This document shows positions 7,778 to 16,408 of a stretch of DNA of 30,477 nt, piece after piece; the first letter of the stretch is position 1; every line of letters begins with the position of its first letter. The translations under genes were made by a program, and so were the position numbers. This DNA is from CAIOJG01 sp964477455 (GTDB taxonomy: Bacteria > Patescibacteriota > Patescibacteriia > Magasanikbacterales > GWA2-37-8): positions 1 to 30,477 of the forward strand of contig CAYZHG010000002.1 of NCBI GenBank assembly GCA_964477455.1, read 5' to 3'. A model generated the notes under the pieces. It had not been told where the DNA came from. It saw only the letters and a program-made list of their open reading frames with translations, and ran no database searches.

Positions 7778-9586
7778 TTATCTTTTTAAAACTGCCAAAT
7801 AAGCCTCTGGAGGAATATCCACTTTACTATGCGCCATCATGCGTTTCTTACCTTTTTTCTGCTTCTCAAGCAATTTCATTTTACGTGTCACATCACCACC
7901 ATATAGTTTGGCGATAACGTCTTTGCGTAAAGCACCCAACCGTTCGGAGGCAATCACTTTTCCGCCAATTGCGGCTTGAATTTTCAATTCAAATTGTTGG
8001 CGAGGTAGAGAATCTTTCAAAGATTCACAGATTTTGTTACCAATGTGATAAGCCTCTTCACGCCAAACTAGCGTCGACAACGCTTCCACCTGTTCTTCGG
8101 CGACTAAAATATCAATTTTTACGACGTCAGTTTTTTCATAATCAATCAGTTCGTAGTTCATGGATGCATAACCAGAAGTAACGGTTTTTAATTTATCGTA
8201 AAAATCCGTAATCAGAGCGGCCAATGGGATTTGATAATGTAAAAGAGCGCGCTGATCAGAACCGGTACTAAGATATTCAGTATTTAGATAGCGCCCACGA
8301 CGTTCAGAAATTAACGACATGACATTGCCGACGTAATCTTTTGGAGTAATGATATCCAAAGTCATCCATGGTTCCATGATAGATAAAATATGATTTGGTT
8401 CTGGCATTTCTTGCGGACTGTGGATAGTTAATTTAGTGCCATTAGTTTTTTCAATTTTGTAGGCAACACTTGGAACGGTAATAACAATATCCAAATTAAA
8501 TTCTCGTCTGAGACGTTCTTGAAAAATATCCAAATGTAACATGCCAAGAAAACCACAACGGAAAACAAAGCCCAGCGCCTGTGAATGTTCTGGTTCGTAA
8601 ATCAAAGCCGAGTCACTTAATTTTAATCGGTCAATCGCATCACGTAGTTGTTCATAGCCGTCGCCTTCATCTGGAAAAATTCCAGCATAAACCATCGGCT
8701 TCACTTCTTTATAGCCAGGTAATGATTCTTTGGCAACACCTGTCTTTTCCGAATTTAAAGTAGTGATTGTATCACCAACGCGACAATCGCGCACCTCTTT
8801 CAAACCCGTGACAATATAACCAATTTCACCATTTTTTAAAACAGGGGCGGGTTGGAATTTTGGTGTATAATATCCCAATTCCAATACTTCGGCTGGAGTC
8901 TGTGTCCCCATCAAATATATTCTATCTCCCTTTTTTAATTCACCATCGGCGATACGCACGGAAGCGACCACACCTTTGAATTCATTGTAAGAAGAATCGA
9001 AAATCAAGGCACGTGGTGATTGTGAACTCAAGTCAATCGGTGGAGGGACTTTTTTAACAATTGCTTTTAAAATATCTTCTACCCCTTGTCCAGTTTTTCC
9101 TGAAGCTAAAATAATTTCACTTGGGTCACAACCCAAAAGGTGAATAATTTCTGCCGTTGTTTTTTCAATATTGGCGGCTGGTGAATCTACTTTATTAATA
9201 ATTGGAATAATTTGTAAATTTTGTTCAATCGCTAAATAAAGATTACCAATTGTTTGGGCTTGTACACCTTGAGTCGCATCAACGAGCAAAACAGCCCCTT
9301 CTACCGCTGCCAGCGCGCGCGAAACTTCATACATGAAAACTACATGCCCAGGAGTGTCAATAAGGTTTAAAACATATTCTTCGCCATCCAACATGTATTT
9401 CATGCGAACAGGCGTAAGTTTGATGGTAATACCACGCTCACGTTCCAAATCCATGGAATCTAGAAGTTGGTTTTTCATGTCACGTTTGGATACCGTACCG
9501 GTAAATTCCAAGAAACGATCGGCTAATGTCGATTTACCATGATCAATATGGGCAATGATGCAGAAATTTCGTAAGTGGTCATTCAT
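7778..9586 (-). CDS. lepA: Elongation factor 4 (LepA), back-translocating GTPase
   Basis: The 602-residue protein shows the translational GTPase motifs: AHIDHGKST (12-20), RGITI (51-55), DTPGH (77-81), NKVD (131-134), followed by domains II, III, V-like and the LepA-specific C-terminal domain (SKVDIPPEAYLAVLKR at the end). It binds the ribosome under stress and remodels stalled or pre-translocated complexes. The length equals the normal 600. One oddity: the residue two after the catalytic His81 is Val83 where the family has Asp (HVDF reads HVVF here). It lies 14 bases after murJ in the same direction. The ATG at 9586 gives the expected N-terminus. Confidence 0.96.
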   Translation of the reverse strand: MNDHLRNFCIIAHIDHGKSTLADRFLEFTGTVSKRDMKNQLLDSMDLERERGITIKLTPVRMKYMLDGEEYVLNLIDTPGHVVFMYEVSRALAAVEGAVLLVDATQGVQAQTIGNLYLAIEQNLQIIPIINKVDSPAANIEKTTAEIIHLLGCDPSEIILASGKTGQGVEDILKAIVKKVPPPIDLSSQSPRALIFDSSYNEFKGVVASVRIADGELKKGDRIYLMGTQTPAEVLELGYYTPKFQPAPVLKNGEIGYIVTGLKEVRDCRVGDTITTLNSEKTGVAKESLPGYKEVKPMVYAGIFPDEGDGYEQLRDAIDRLKLSDSALIYEPEHSQALGFVFRCGFLGMLHLDIFQERLRREFNLDIVITVPSVAYKIEKTNGTKLTIHSPQEMPEPNHILSIMEPWMTLDIITPKDYVGNVMSLISERRGRYLNTEYLSTGSDQRALLHYQIPLAALITDFYDKLKTVTSGYASMNYELIDYEKTDVVKIDILVAEEQVEALSTLVWREEAYHIGNKICESLKDSLPRQQFELKIQAAIGGKVIASERLGALRKDVIAKLYGGDVTRKMKLLEKQKKGKKRMMAHSKVDIPPEAYLAVLKR

Positions 9587-9600
9587 AAAAGTATTTCAGC

Positions 9601-11217
9601 TTATTCTTTATTTTCAATAATTTCAGTCGCATTGATATTGCGAATTTTGAGCCAGCGCCTACCGAAGCTATCTTTGAGTTGTAGGAATTCTGGTACCTTT
9701 AGTATATAGCATAAGAAAAAATATACAACAACACCTGTGATACCAGCAATGGCACCTTGCCCAAAAATTCCCCAGAAAAATTGTTGGTTTAATAATTTGG
9801 CTAGTGGATATTTCAACATTTGAACTACCACTCCCATAACCAAACTAGCGAGAGAAATCTTATAAATCAAAGACAAGATGTCTGACTCATTCAAGGTCTT
9901 GACTTCACTTCTTAAATGTATCCACAATAATATTAAATTAACAGTAACACCAATCGAACTTGCAAGCGCTAGGCCTGCGGCTTTTAGCGGTTTCATGAGT
10001 ATTAATGCCGCAATAATACTAATTAATTCGGAAATAATACCAATTACAAATGGTGTTTTAGTGTTGGAAAGTGCAAAAAAAGCGCGAGATAAGACAGGGA
10101 TCAAAGCTTGAGCAATCAATCCAAGCGAAAAGAAAGCTAGAGCGTTCGCGGTGTTTATGGTTGCGTTCCAATCAAATTCACCACTACCCAAGATTACTCG
10201 CACAATTTGGGCGCGTAATAATAAAATTAAAATTGCAGACGGTACAATTAAAAACAAAATTTGACGAATGACTCCAGACAAATGATTCGCAAATTGTGGC
10301 ATGTCATTTTCTGCTGCCGCTGAAGATAGTAGGGGAAAGATTGCTAAAGCAAACGGAATCGCCAAAACACCTACTGGTACGGCTTGTAAGTTGTTGGCAT
10401 AATTGTAAACTGCGATACTTCCGACTGGTAAAAATGAAGCAAGCATTGTGATAATAACTTGATTTGTTTGAGTGATTGCCAATCCTAAAGTACGAGGTAC
10501 CATCAATTTGCCTACGGTAATAGAATCTTTATCTTTGGTGTCAAAGCTAAATCGAAAACGCCACCCAACTTGACGAACGCCGTATACTTGAATGGCACAA
10601 TGAATAAGTGCCCCTAGGACAACTCCCCAAGCCAGTCCATTTTCACCCATGAGACGTACCAACACTGTTGCTCCGAATATGATTCCAAAATTATAAAAAA
10701 TTGGGGCAAATGCATACAAAACAAAGCGACGCAGTGATTGTAATACACCGCCCATGATCATGGATATTCCCAAAAAGATTGGAGATAAAAACATGATACG
10801 CGTAAAACCGATGACCCGCGCCAAATTTTCATCTTGAAATCCAGGGGCGATAATTTTGTTTAATGATGGGGTAAAAATTAATCCCAATGTACATAGTGCT
10901 ATCAATGACAAACCTAAAATAGATAAGATATTATTGGTCAGATGCCAAGCTCGTTTATTTTCATCTTTTTCACTTAAAAGTTTGGTAAGAGTAGGGATAA
11001 AACCAGCAGTAAGTGCTCCAACTATCAATAGGCTATAAATAAGGTCAGGAATTTTGAAGGCCGCATAATAAGAATCCATCACCGGTCCAGCACCATAATA
11101 ATGAGCCAAAACTCGGTCACGAATAATTCCAACTAAACGAGAAAGCAAAGTAGCGCCAGACAAAATAATGGCGGCACCGGTAATGCTTTTAGATTGAGTG
11201 TTTAAAATTCGAAACAT
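9601..11217 (-). CDS. murJ: Lipid II flippase MurJ
   Basis: The 538-residue polytopic protein belongs to the MOP superfamily. The N-terminal part has GAAIILSGATLLSRLVGIIRDRVLA and YYGAGPVMDSYYAAFKIPDL, the classic MurJ/MviN opening, with the arginines needed in the central cavity. About 13-14 membrane segments follow. It flips lipid-linked peptidoglycan precursor to the outer face of the cytoplasmic membrane. The charged tail (RRWLKIRNINATEIIENKE) is cytoplasmic. The start ATG shares one base with the stop codon of the upstream gene (TAATG), implying translational coupling. Confidence 0.94.
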   Translation of the reverse strand: MFRILNTQSKSITGAAIILSGATLLSRLVGIIRDRVLAHYYGAGPVMDSYYAAFKIPDLIYSLLIVGALTAGFIPTLTKLLSEKDENKRAWHLTNNILSILGLSLIALCTLGLIFTPSLNKIIAPGFQDENLARVIGFTRIMFLSPIFLGISMIMGGVLQSLRRFVLYAFAPIFYNFGIIFGATVLVRLMGENGLAWGVVLGALIHCAIQVYGVRQVGWRFRFSFDTKDKDSITVGKLMVPRTLGLAITQTNQVIITMLASFLPVGSIAVYNYANNLQAVPVGVLAIPFALAIFPLLSSAAAENDMPQFANHLSGVIRQILFLIVPSAILILLLRAQIVRVILGSGEFDWNATINTANALAFFSLGLIAQALIPVLSRAFFALSNTKTPFVIGIISELISIIAALILMKPLKAAGLALASSIGVTVNLILLWIHLRSEVKTLNESDILSLIYKISLASLVMGVVVQMLKYPLAKLLNQQFFWGIFGQGAIAGITGVVVYFFLCYILKVPEFLQLKDSFGRRWLKIRNINATEIIENKE

Positions 11218-11858
11218 TAAATTTTAGGTAAATTCAAAGTCATAATCATATAGTCAGTACCAGATTTCTTTTCATCATCGACTTGAACAAAAATTGAGCC
11301 GTCCAAACCATCTTCACGACTAAATGAAAATTGTTGGACTTTTTTTCCTTCTGATTCGATATCGATTTTAAAATTTTTCTTTTTTAATTCTTTTTTGTAA
11401 TATGAAATGACAAAACTTGGATCAGCATTTATGTTCTTCCATTCAATTTGAATGCTATCGCGGTAATTGCTGTTTGGTGTCGCCACTGCTTTCCAAATAT
11501 TTTTTAAATAATCACCGTTGGTAGAATTGTCTGAGTTGTAAAAAACTGGAGAAAGTATTAATTTTGGCACTAGTGTCGCTATTCCCAAACCGCGTTCTTT
11601 ATAGCGAGCCGGAATAAGAATGATATTTTCGATGCTGTCTTTATCGTAAACTGGAATATCGGCGGGAAAATTGGCAGGGATACTACTGTTGGTTTGAGGT
11701 CCTGGTCCAACATAAAAGCGAATTCCAACCACTGCAACCACAGACAAAAAAATCAAAAAAAGGCAACTTGTAAAACAAGCACCTTTCCAGGATCTTTTTT
11801 TGGTTAATTCCTCCATTGGTGGTTCTACTATTTCAATATCGTCTAGGTTACGGCGCAT
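11217..11858 (-). CDS. Membrane-anchored orphan protein upstream of murJ
   Basis: The 213-residue protein has an acidic then basic cytoplasmic start (MRRNLDDIEIVEPPMEELTKKR), one transmembrane helix (about residues 28-50), and an extracytoplasmic domain. The domain begins with ANFPADIPVYDKDSIENI and includes a helix-plus-strand part, DPSFVISYYKKELKKKNFKI, a motif I associate with small Patescibacterial surface proteins. No enzyme signature is seen. The gene leads the long minus-strand run and overlaps murJ by one base (TAATG), so the pair is probably coupled. A link to cell-wall assembly is inference from this neighbour only. Confidence 0.7.
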   Translation of the reverse strand: MRRNLDDIEIVEPPMEELTKKRSWKGACFTSCLFLIFLSVVAVVGIRFYVGPGPQTNSSIPANFPADIPVYDKDSIENIILIPARYKERGLGIATLVPKLILSPVFYNSDNSTNGDYLKNIWKAVATPNSNYRDSIQIEWKNINADPSFVISYYKKELKKKNFKIDIESEGKKVQQFSFSREDGLDGSIFVQVDDEKKSGTDYMIMTLNLPKI

Positions 11859-11903
11859 AATTGCTAATTTTTAAGTCACTTTTTCAATTCGCTCTTAGGG
11901 AAT

Positions 11904-11912
11904 ATTTTAACA
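11904..11912 (-). promoter_or_regulatory. Promoter for the murJ-lepA-recJ run
   Basis: Read on the minus strand this is TGTTAAAAT, an extended -10 box with one change from TATAAT. It lies 46 bases before the start codon at 11858. It is back to back with the plus-strand promoter at 11926-11954, so the two transcription units share about 250 bases of control region. Confidence 0.45.
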
Positions 11913-11925
11913 TAAAAAAATAAGC

Positions 11926-11954
11926 TTGTATATAGTTTTGGGATGAGGTAAAAT
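11926..11954 (+). promoter_or_regulatory. Promoter for the beta-CASP gene
   Basis: TTGTAT at 11926-11931 and TAAAAT at 11949-11954 are separated by 17 bases, an ideal sigma-70 spacing. Transcription would start near 11961, giving a leader of about 150 nt before the ATG at 12113. Confidence 0.5.
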
Positions 11955-11974
11955 ATTGTTATCAGAGCTTCGAA

Positions 11975-12080
11975 GATATTGATTTTTTTTGCGCTCAGAC
12001 TTGTACCGAATTGTTAGTTTTTCCGATGGCCAATTTGGTTCTCGGTACTTCAAACAATTCGCGCTACAAAAATTAATATC
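11975..12080 (+). ncRNA. Structured leader RNA (candidate cis-regulatory element)
   Basis: The 20-base arms 11975-11994 and 12061-12080 pair over their full length with one G-U and two mismatches, ending in GCGC on GCGC. Inside, GTACCGA (12003-12009) pairs perfectly with TCGGTAC (12042-12048). CGAATTGTT (12007-12015) can instead pair perfectly with AACAATTCG (12053-12061), which would also open the GCGC end of the outer helix. The two inner helices use overlapping bases, so they exclude each other or form a pseudoknot. No known riboswitch class is recognised, and the length and layout do not match 6S RNA, tmRNA or RNase P well. It may be a switch in the leader of the downstream gene or an independent small RNA. 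Confidence 0.5.
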
Positions 12081-12112
12081 TCCTCAACTCTTCTTTAATT
12101 CATAAAGTAATT

Positions 12113-13474
12113 ATGAAAATACATTTTTTTGGCGCAGCTGGGGAAGTGACTGGTTCGAATAGTTTGGTGGAGACAGGGGATAGGAAAATAATCGTGGATT
12201 GTGGAATGTTTCAGGGGAGTGATTTTAATGAAGGAAAAAATCATGATCCACTTCCTTATGATGCTAAAGATATTTCCGCAGTGTTGGTGACGCATGCTCA
12301 TTTGGATCATGTTGGACGCTTACCGATTTTGGCAAAAAATGGTTTCACCGGATCTTTTTATGCCACTCCAGCTACGATTGAATTGGCAGAGTTGGTGATG
12401 CGCGATGCACTGACGGTGATGAGACATGATAACGCCAAATTTGGCATGCCGGTTTTGTATGAAGAACAAGACGTTGAACAAGTGATGCAACAATTTAAAC
12501 CAGTAGAATATCATGAATGGTTAGATTTGTTTGGTGATAAAAAAGTAATGGCATATTATCGTGATGCCGGACATATCTTTGGTTCGGCCTTTATCGAAGT
12601 AGTAGCGGAGGGTAAACACGTGGTATTTTCTGGAGATATCGGCAATGTGAATGTACCAATTTTACGACCAACTGAAAGTTTGCCTCCTGGTCTAGATTTG
12701 TTGGTCTGCGAATCTACTTATGGTGATCGTCTTCATGAGTCGGATCAGCAACGTCGCGAAATCGTGGAAAATGAAGTGGTGGACGCGGTACAGCGTGGTG
12801 GGGTAATGATGATCCCATCATTTTCTCTAGAACGAACACAAGAATTATTGTATGAATTCAATGATTTGATTGATCGTACGCACCGTATCAAACGCGTACC
12901 GATTTTTTTGGATAGTCCGTTAGCTATTAAAGCCACTCATATTTATCGTAAATATACCAAATATTATAATCTTGAAGCTTTATCTTTGTTAAAGTCTGGG
13001 GATGATATGTTTAATTTTGCTGGTCTGGAAGAAACACTGACAGTGGACGATTCTAAAAAAATCAACGAAGCACATAATCCTAAAATAATTATCGCCGGGG
13101 CAGGGATGATGAACGGTGGTCGTATTTTGCATCACGCATTACGATATTTGTCTGATCCAAAAAGTACGCTACTGATTATTGGATATCAGGCACACGGATC
13201 GCTCGGCAGACAGCTTTTGGATGGACACTCACCAGTACAAGTAATGAAAGAAAAAGTAGAAGTAAGATGTAAGATAAAGGCAGTCGGTGCATTTTCTGCA
13301 CACGGTGATCAATATAAAATGTTGAGTTGGATTGGTAGTAGCGATATTCCACCAAAAAATATTTATTTGAATCATGGGGAACCAGATGCGGTCAAAGTTT
13401 TTGCGGCAAAAATTAAACAAAATTTTAATATTGATGCGAAGCTGGCTGAACGCAATTTGATGGTGGAGATTTAA
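12113..13474 (+). CDS. Beta-CASP metallo-beta-lactamase-fold RNase-like protein
   Basis: The 453-residue protein has the metallo-beta-lactamase core: THAHLDH (60-66, two-zinc motif), DAGHIFGSA with H154, SGDIG with D175. The beta-CASP hallmarks follow: ESTYGDR (200-206), a long insert, SPLAIKAT, AGAGMMNGGR, and the RMMBL-like end with VGAFSAHGDQ and YLNHGEPDA. Enzymes of this architecture (CPSF-73-like, YSH1-type) are endo- or exoribonucleases in the cytoplasm. RNase J has a further C-terminal domain that is not present here. The start follows from the family N-terminus MKIHFFGAAGEVTGS. No Shine-Dalgarno sequence is visible. It is preceded by an unusually long structured leader, which suggests post-transcriptional control. 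Confidence 0.9.
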   Translation: MKIHFFGAAGEVTGSNSLVETGDRKIIVDCGMFQGSDFNEGKNHDPLPYDAKDISAVLVTHAHLDHVGRLPILAKNGFTGSFYATPATIELAELVMRDALTVMRHDNAKFGMPVLYEEQDVEQVMQQFKPVEYHEWLDLFGDKKVMAYYRDAGHIFGSAFIEVVAEGKHVVFSGDIGNVNVPILRPTESLPPGLDLLVCESTYGDRLHESDQQRREIVENEVVDAVQRGGVMMIPSFSLERTQELLYEFNDLIDRTHRIKRVPIFLDSPLAIKATHIYRKYTKYYNLEALSLLKSGDDMFNFAGLEETLTVDDSKKINEAHNPKIIIAGAGMMNGGRILHHALRYLSDPKSTLLIIGYQAHGSLGRQLLDGHSPVQVMKEKVEVRCKIKAVGAFSAHGDQYKMLSWIGSSDIPPKNIYLNHGEPDAVKVFAAKIKQNFNIDAKLAERNLMVEI

Positions 13475-13489
13475 TTATACAAAATTTAT

Positions 13490-16138
13490 ATGATTTCAGA
13501 AAGAAATGCAGGGATAAATCCCGAAGACTTCAAAGCACCTATACCAGACCAAATAGAAGCAACTGTAAGTGAAGAACTATCTCCAAATCCAGTCGAAATT
13601 GTAGCAAAAGAAACCGATTTGTTAGCCAAATTCAGAGGAAAGGCTCAGAAACTTGCAAAAGTGCTCATTCTTTTTACTTCGTTAAGTTTGGGGTGTGCTG
13701 AAAAAAAAGTTGATTTAGAAAAACCAAGGTATACCATGGAGGATGTGGAAGAAGCACTGCTTGATAATGCACAATTCCTTAATAATGCAAGGTATTTTAA
13801 AGAAGTATCTGGATTTAACCTGGCAAAGCATATACAGTTAAGAGCAGAAAGAGATCCACAAAACTTTTTTAAAAACGCTAAATATTTTCAAGATATTCCC
13901 GGATTAAATTTGGCGGAGTTAGTAGTTAAAGTAGGTGAAATGGATCCTGAATTTTTGTTAAAAAACGCAAAAGAACTTAAAAATATACCAGGATTAAATT
14001 TAGTAAATGAAATACTGAAAGCTTTAGAAAATGAGAAATTGAAAGCTATTGAACATAAATATTGGTTAGATGATGTAGAAAAAATAAAATATGAAGCTGG
14101 ATTGTTCCTTAACAACGTTAGGTATCTTAAGGATATACCAGAACTTAACTTGGCAAAGAAAACACATGAATTTGCAGAATTAGATCGACATAATTTTTTC
14201 AAAAATGCGGAATATTTTACTGATATACCAGGTTTTAATTTAGCAGTTGAAATATCGTTGACTGCAAGAAAAGGAAATCCAGATGAATTTTTTAAACGTG
14301 CCGTATCTTTTAAAGATATTCCTGGATTAAATTTGTTAGAAGAAATATTGGTAGCTAAAAAATTTTATCCTGAAGTATTTTTTAAAAATGCCAAGTATCT
14401 TAAAGATGTACCGGGGTTAAATTTGGCACAAGAGATGTCAAAATTGGCAGAAAATGAACCTTTTATATTTCTCGAATACGCCAAATATTTTAAAAATATA
14501 ATAGGTCTAGATTTAAAATTTAAAATAACACAGGCAAGTGAACTTGATCCTTTAGCATTTATAAACTTTTTTCAAGATTTAAAGGATGTTTTTTCAGAAT
14601 CTGAATTATCACTATTAACAGAAAAAATATTTAGAGATAATCCTAAGTTATTAAATTCAGAAAAATCTAGACAATTTATTCTTGATATCAAAAAACCACA
14701 ACTCGCATCAACTGAAATAATAAAAAAAATTTCCAACGTCCACACGTTGATACTTTTAAACCACATGATTAAACATGGTTTATCTGAAAGTGCCGCTGAG
14801 GAGATAATGCGTGACGACAATAAATTTTTGCAAACTCTCGTCGAGATAAAATCAGAACCTGACCATATAGGAAAAAATGATGTTGAACTTGCTTTAAAAA
14901 ATCATAGTCTACAAGAGATACAAGAGATTAATGATTTGCATGATCAATCCAATTCGGTCAGATTTGCATCAGTGAATAGCGCAACACCGTCCGAACTGTA
15001 TACTATAATGGTTTATGGTGAAGAAGAAGTTTTTACATCATCATTTAATGGACTTTTTGATATCCTGATTAAAAAAATGCACAAAAATAATTTTAATGGA
15101 AAAAAATTATTGGAACAAGTTGGTCAAAATAAATTTAGAATTTTTATTAAAGAATGTTCCAGTTTCAATAGACTAAACGAATTTTTAGATACAATGGACA
15201 AAGAAAGTGCCGAACAATTACTCTCCAACATAGTATCCAACATTGATACAGCTAAAGACAGATTAGCACAAGCTACTATTGTGGCCGATATTTTTAGAAA
15301 TATTCAAAATGAAGACATATTAAAAGTGCTTCAAAAACAGATAAAATTAGAATATGAAAGAGTTGCTAATTCTCCTGAATCGCAAAAGGAAGATAAAATT
15401 TTATATGGCATTTTATCCGGCATGTTTGCAGAAAAAGCAGTGGTAAATGAAGCATGGATCAAAGAGATGGCGGATAAATTTAAATTAGAGAATTTAAACA
15501 CATTAAAATCAAGCGATTTGTTTAATGCTGACAATACCAATGTCCAACAATATTTCTTTTATGACGATAAAGACGGTCATGCTTCCTTTAAACATTTTTT
15601 AGATCAATATCAAAATCAGCCTGATTGGCATATCACAAAAAAAGAACATTTTGTATTAATTAAACAAGAAAAAAATGGAAAAATTCTTGAAATTTATGCA
15701 AATTATCCTAAATTTCAAACTGAGGGTCCAGAAGAAATAGATATGTTATTGAAAGAAAAAAATATTCAGACAATCACTGTGGTCCATCGTGGTCATAGCT
15801 ATCACGCACAGCAAACCATAGACCGAATTCCACCTACCGCCAAAATTGTTTCTCTGGGTTCGTGCGGTGGATACAGCAATATTGAACAGGTGCTAAAAAG
15901 AGCACCCAAAGCCCACATACTATCAACAAAGGGTACTGGTACCATGTTGGTTAATGACCCATTGTTAAAAACTCTGAATACGGAGATTCTTTCAGGAAAA
16001 AATATTGAATGGCCAACTTTTTGGGAAAAAATGCAAAAAAAAGTTGGGAATAATGATAATTTTAAAAATTATGTCCCACCACATAAAAATCTAGGGGCAA
16101 TGTTTTTAAAAACATATTTTCAAGAGTTGGAAAAATAA
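13490..16138 (+). CDS. 882-residue repeat protein with a caspase-clan-like His/Cys C-terminal domain
   Basis: Unknown function. Residues 1-50 are polar. A basic stretch and hydrophobic run, KAQKLAKVLILFTSLSLGC (51-69), could be a membrane anchor or, from a TTG start at 13619, a 25-residue lipoprotein signal with Cys69 as modification site (the lipobox LSLGC is not canonical). Residues 94-365 are nine 30-residue repeats with the pattern FFKNAKYFKDIPGLNLA. A helical region follows (370-680). The C-terminal 180 residues hold VQQYFFYDDKDGHASF, TVVHRGHSYH (H766, H769) and VSLGSCGGYS (C792), then STKGTGTM. His on one strand end and Cys after a hydrophobic strand with SCGG is the layout of clan CD cysteine peptidases (caspase, CHAT, gingipain), but no family match could be run. 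It lies 15 bases after the beta-CASP gene. Confidence 0.6.
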   Translation: MISERNAGINPEDFKAPIPDQIEATVSEELSPNPVEIVAKETDLLAKFRGKAQKLAKVLILFTSLSLGCAEKKVDLEKPRYTMEDVEEALLDNAQFLNNARYFKEVSGFNLAKHIQLRAERDPQNFFKNAKYFQDIPGLNLAELVVKVGEMDPEFLLKNAKELKNIPGLNLVNEILKALENEKLKAIEHKYWLDDVEKIKYEAGLFLNNVRYLKDIPELNLAKKTHEFAELDRHNFFKNAEYFTDIPGFNLAVEISLTARKGNPDEFFKRAVSFKDIPGLNLLEEILVAKKFYPEVFFKNAKYLKDVPGLNLAQEMSKLAENEPFIFLEYAKYFKNIIGLDLKFKITQASELDPLAFINFFQDLKDVFSESELSLLTEKIFRDNPKLLNSEKSRQFILDIKKPQLASTEIIKKISNVHTLILLNHMIKHGLSESAAEEIMRDDNKFLQTLVEIKSEPDHIGKNDVELALKNHSLQEIQEINDLHDQSNSVRFASVNSATPSELYTIMVYGEEEVFTSSFNGLFDILIKKMHKNNFNGKKLLEQVGQNKFRIFIKECSSFNRLNEFLDTMDKESAEQLLSNIVSNIDTAKDRLAQATIVADIFRNIQNEDILKVLQKQIKLEYERVANSPESQKEDKILYGILSGMFAEKAVVNEAWIKEMADKFKLENLNTLKSSDLFNADNTNVQQYFFYDDKDGHASFKHFLDQYQNQPDWHITKKEHFVLIKQEKNGKILEIYANYPKFQTEGPEEIDMLLKEKNIQTITVVHRGHSYHAQQTIDRIPPTAKIVSLGSCGGYSNIEQVLKRAPKAHILSTKGTGTMLVNDPLLKTLNTEILSGKNIEWPTFWEKMQKKVGNNDNFKNYVPPHKNLGAMFLKTYFQELEK
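13769..14584 (+). repeat. Nine tandem 30-residue helical repeats (protein level)
   Basis: The asparagine-alanine core (NNA, KNA, KRA, EYA) recurs at residues 99, 129, 159, 209, 239, 270, 300, 330 and, weakly, 360 of the 882-residue protein. The spacing is 30 in all but two places: one 50-residue gap between units 3 and 4 holds a 20-residue insert (near KLKAIEHKYWLDDVEKIKYE), and one step is 31. The consensus is aromatic-aromatic-K-N-A-K-Y-F-K-D-I-P-G-L-N-L-A followed by a helix ending in E-x-D-P. DNA identity between units is low, so the array is old rather than recently amplified. Confidence 0.8.
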
Positions 16139-16152
16139 TTAAATATTCTCGT

Positions 16153-16404
16153 ATGGATCAAATTAAGTTGTTATTAACAAAATCAGACCTTAGCTCAAAA
16201 CAACAAAATGAATTGCTTGCGATATTAAAATTATTGCCCACGGTCGAGGTGAATGAGTTGGCAGATTTTTTAGCTTCCAATCCAGAATGGGTTGATAAAT
16301 TGTATTACAATTACAAACAAAAAAAAGAATTAGCCACTTCAAAAGACAGTAAAAAATGGCAAGAATTATTTGATCAAGAAAAAATAGAATTGGAAAAATT
16401 ATAA
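16153..16404 (+). CDS. Small helical protein, unknown function
   Basis: The 83-residue protein is all charged or amphipathic helix: residues 1-45 resemble a short helical bundle (SSKQQNELLAILKLLPTVEVNELADFLASNPEW), residues 50-83 are a basic-acidic coil (KQKKELATSKDSKKWQELFDQEKIELEKL). There is no signal peptide or membrane segment. It begins 14 bases after the repeat-protein gene in the same direction and is probably its operon partner. The stop lies four bases from the end of the convergent gene on the other strand. No family is recognised. Confidence 0.6.
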   Translation: MDQIKLLLTKSDLSSKQQNELLAILKLLPTVEVNELADFLASNPEWVDKLYYNYKQKKELATSKDSKKWQELFDQEKIELEKL

Positions 16405-16408
16405 TATT

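Noticed and set aside
11975..12080. 6S RNA, tmRNA or RNase P RNA
   Set aside because: The element is rod-like, but about 106 nt is short for 6S RNA, there is no clear central open-promoter-like bubble, and no tRNA-like or RNase P conserved core is present.
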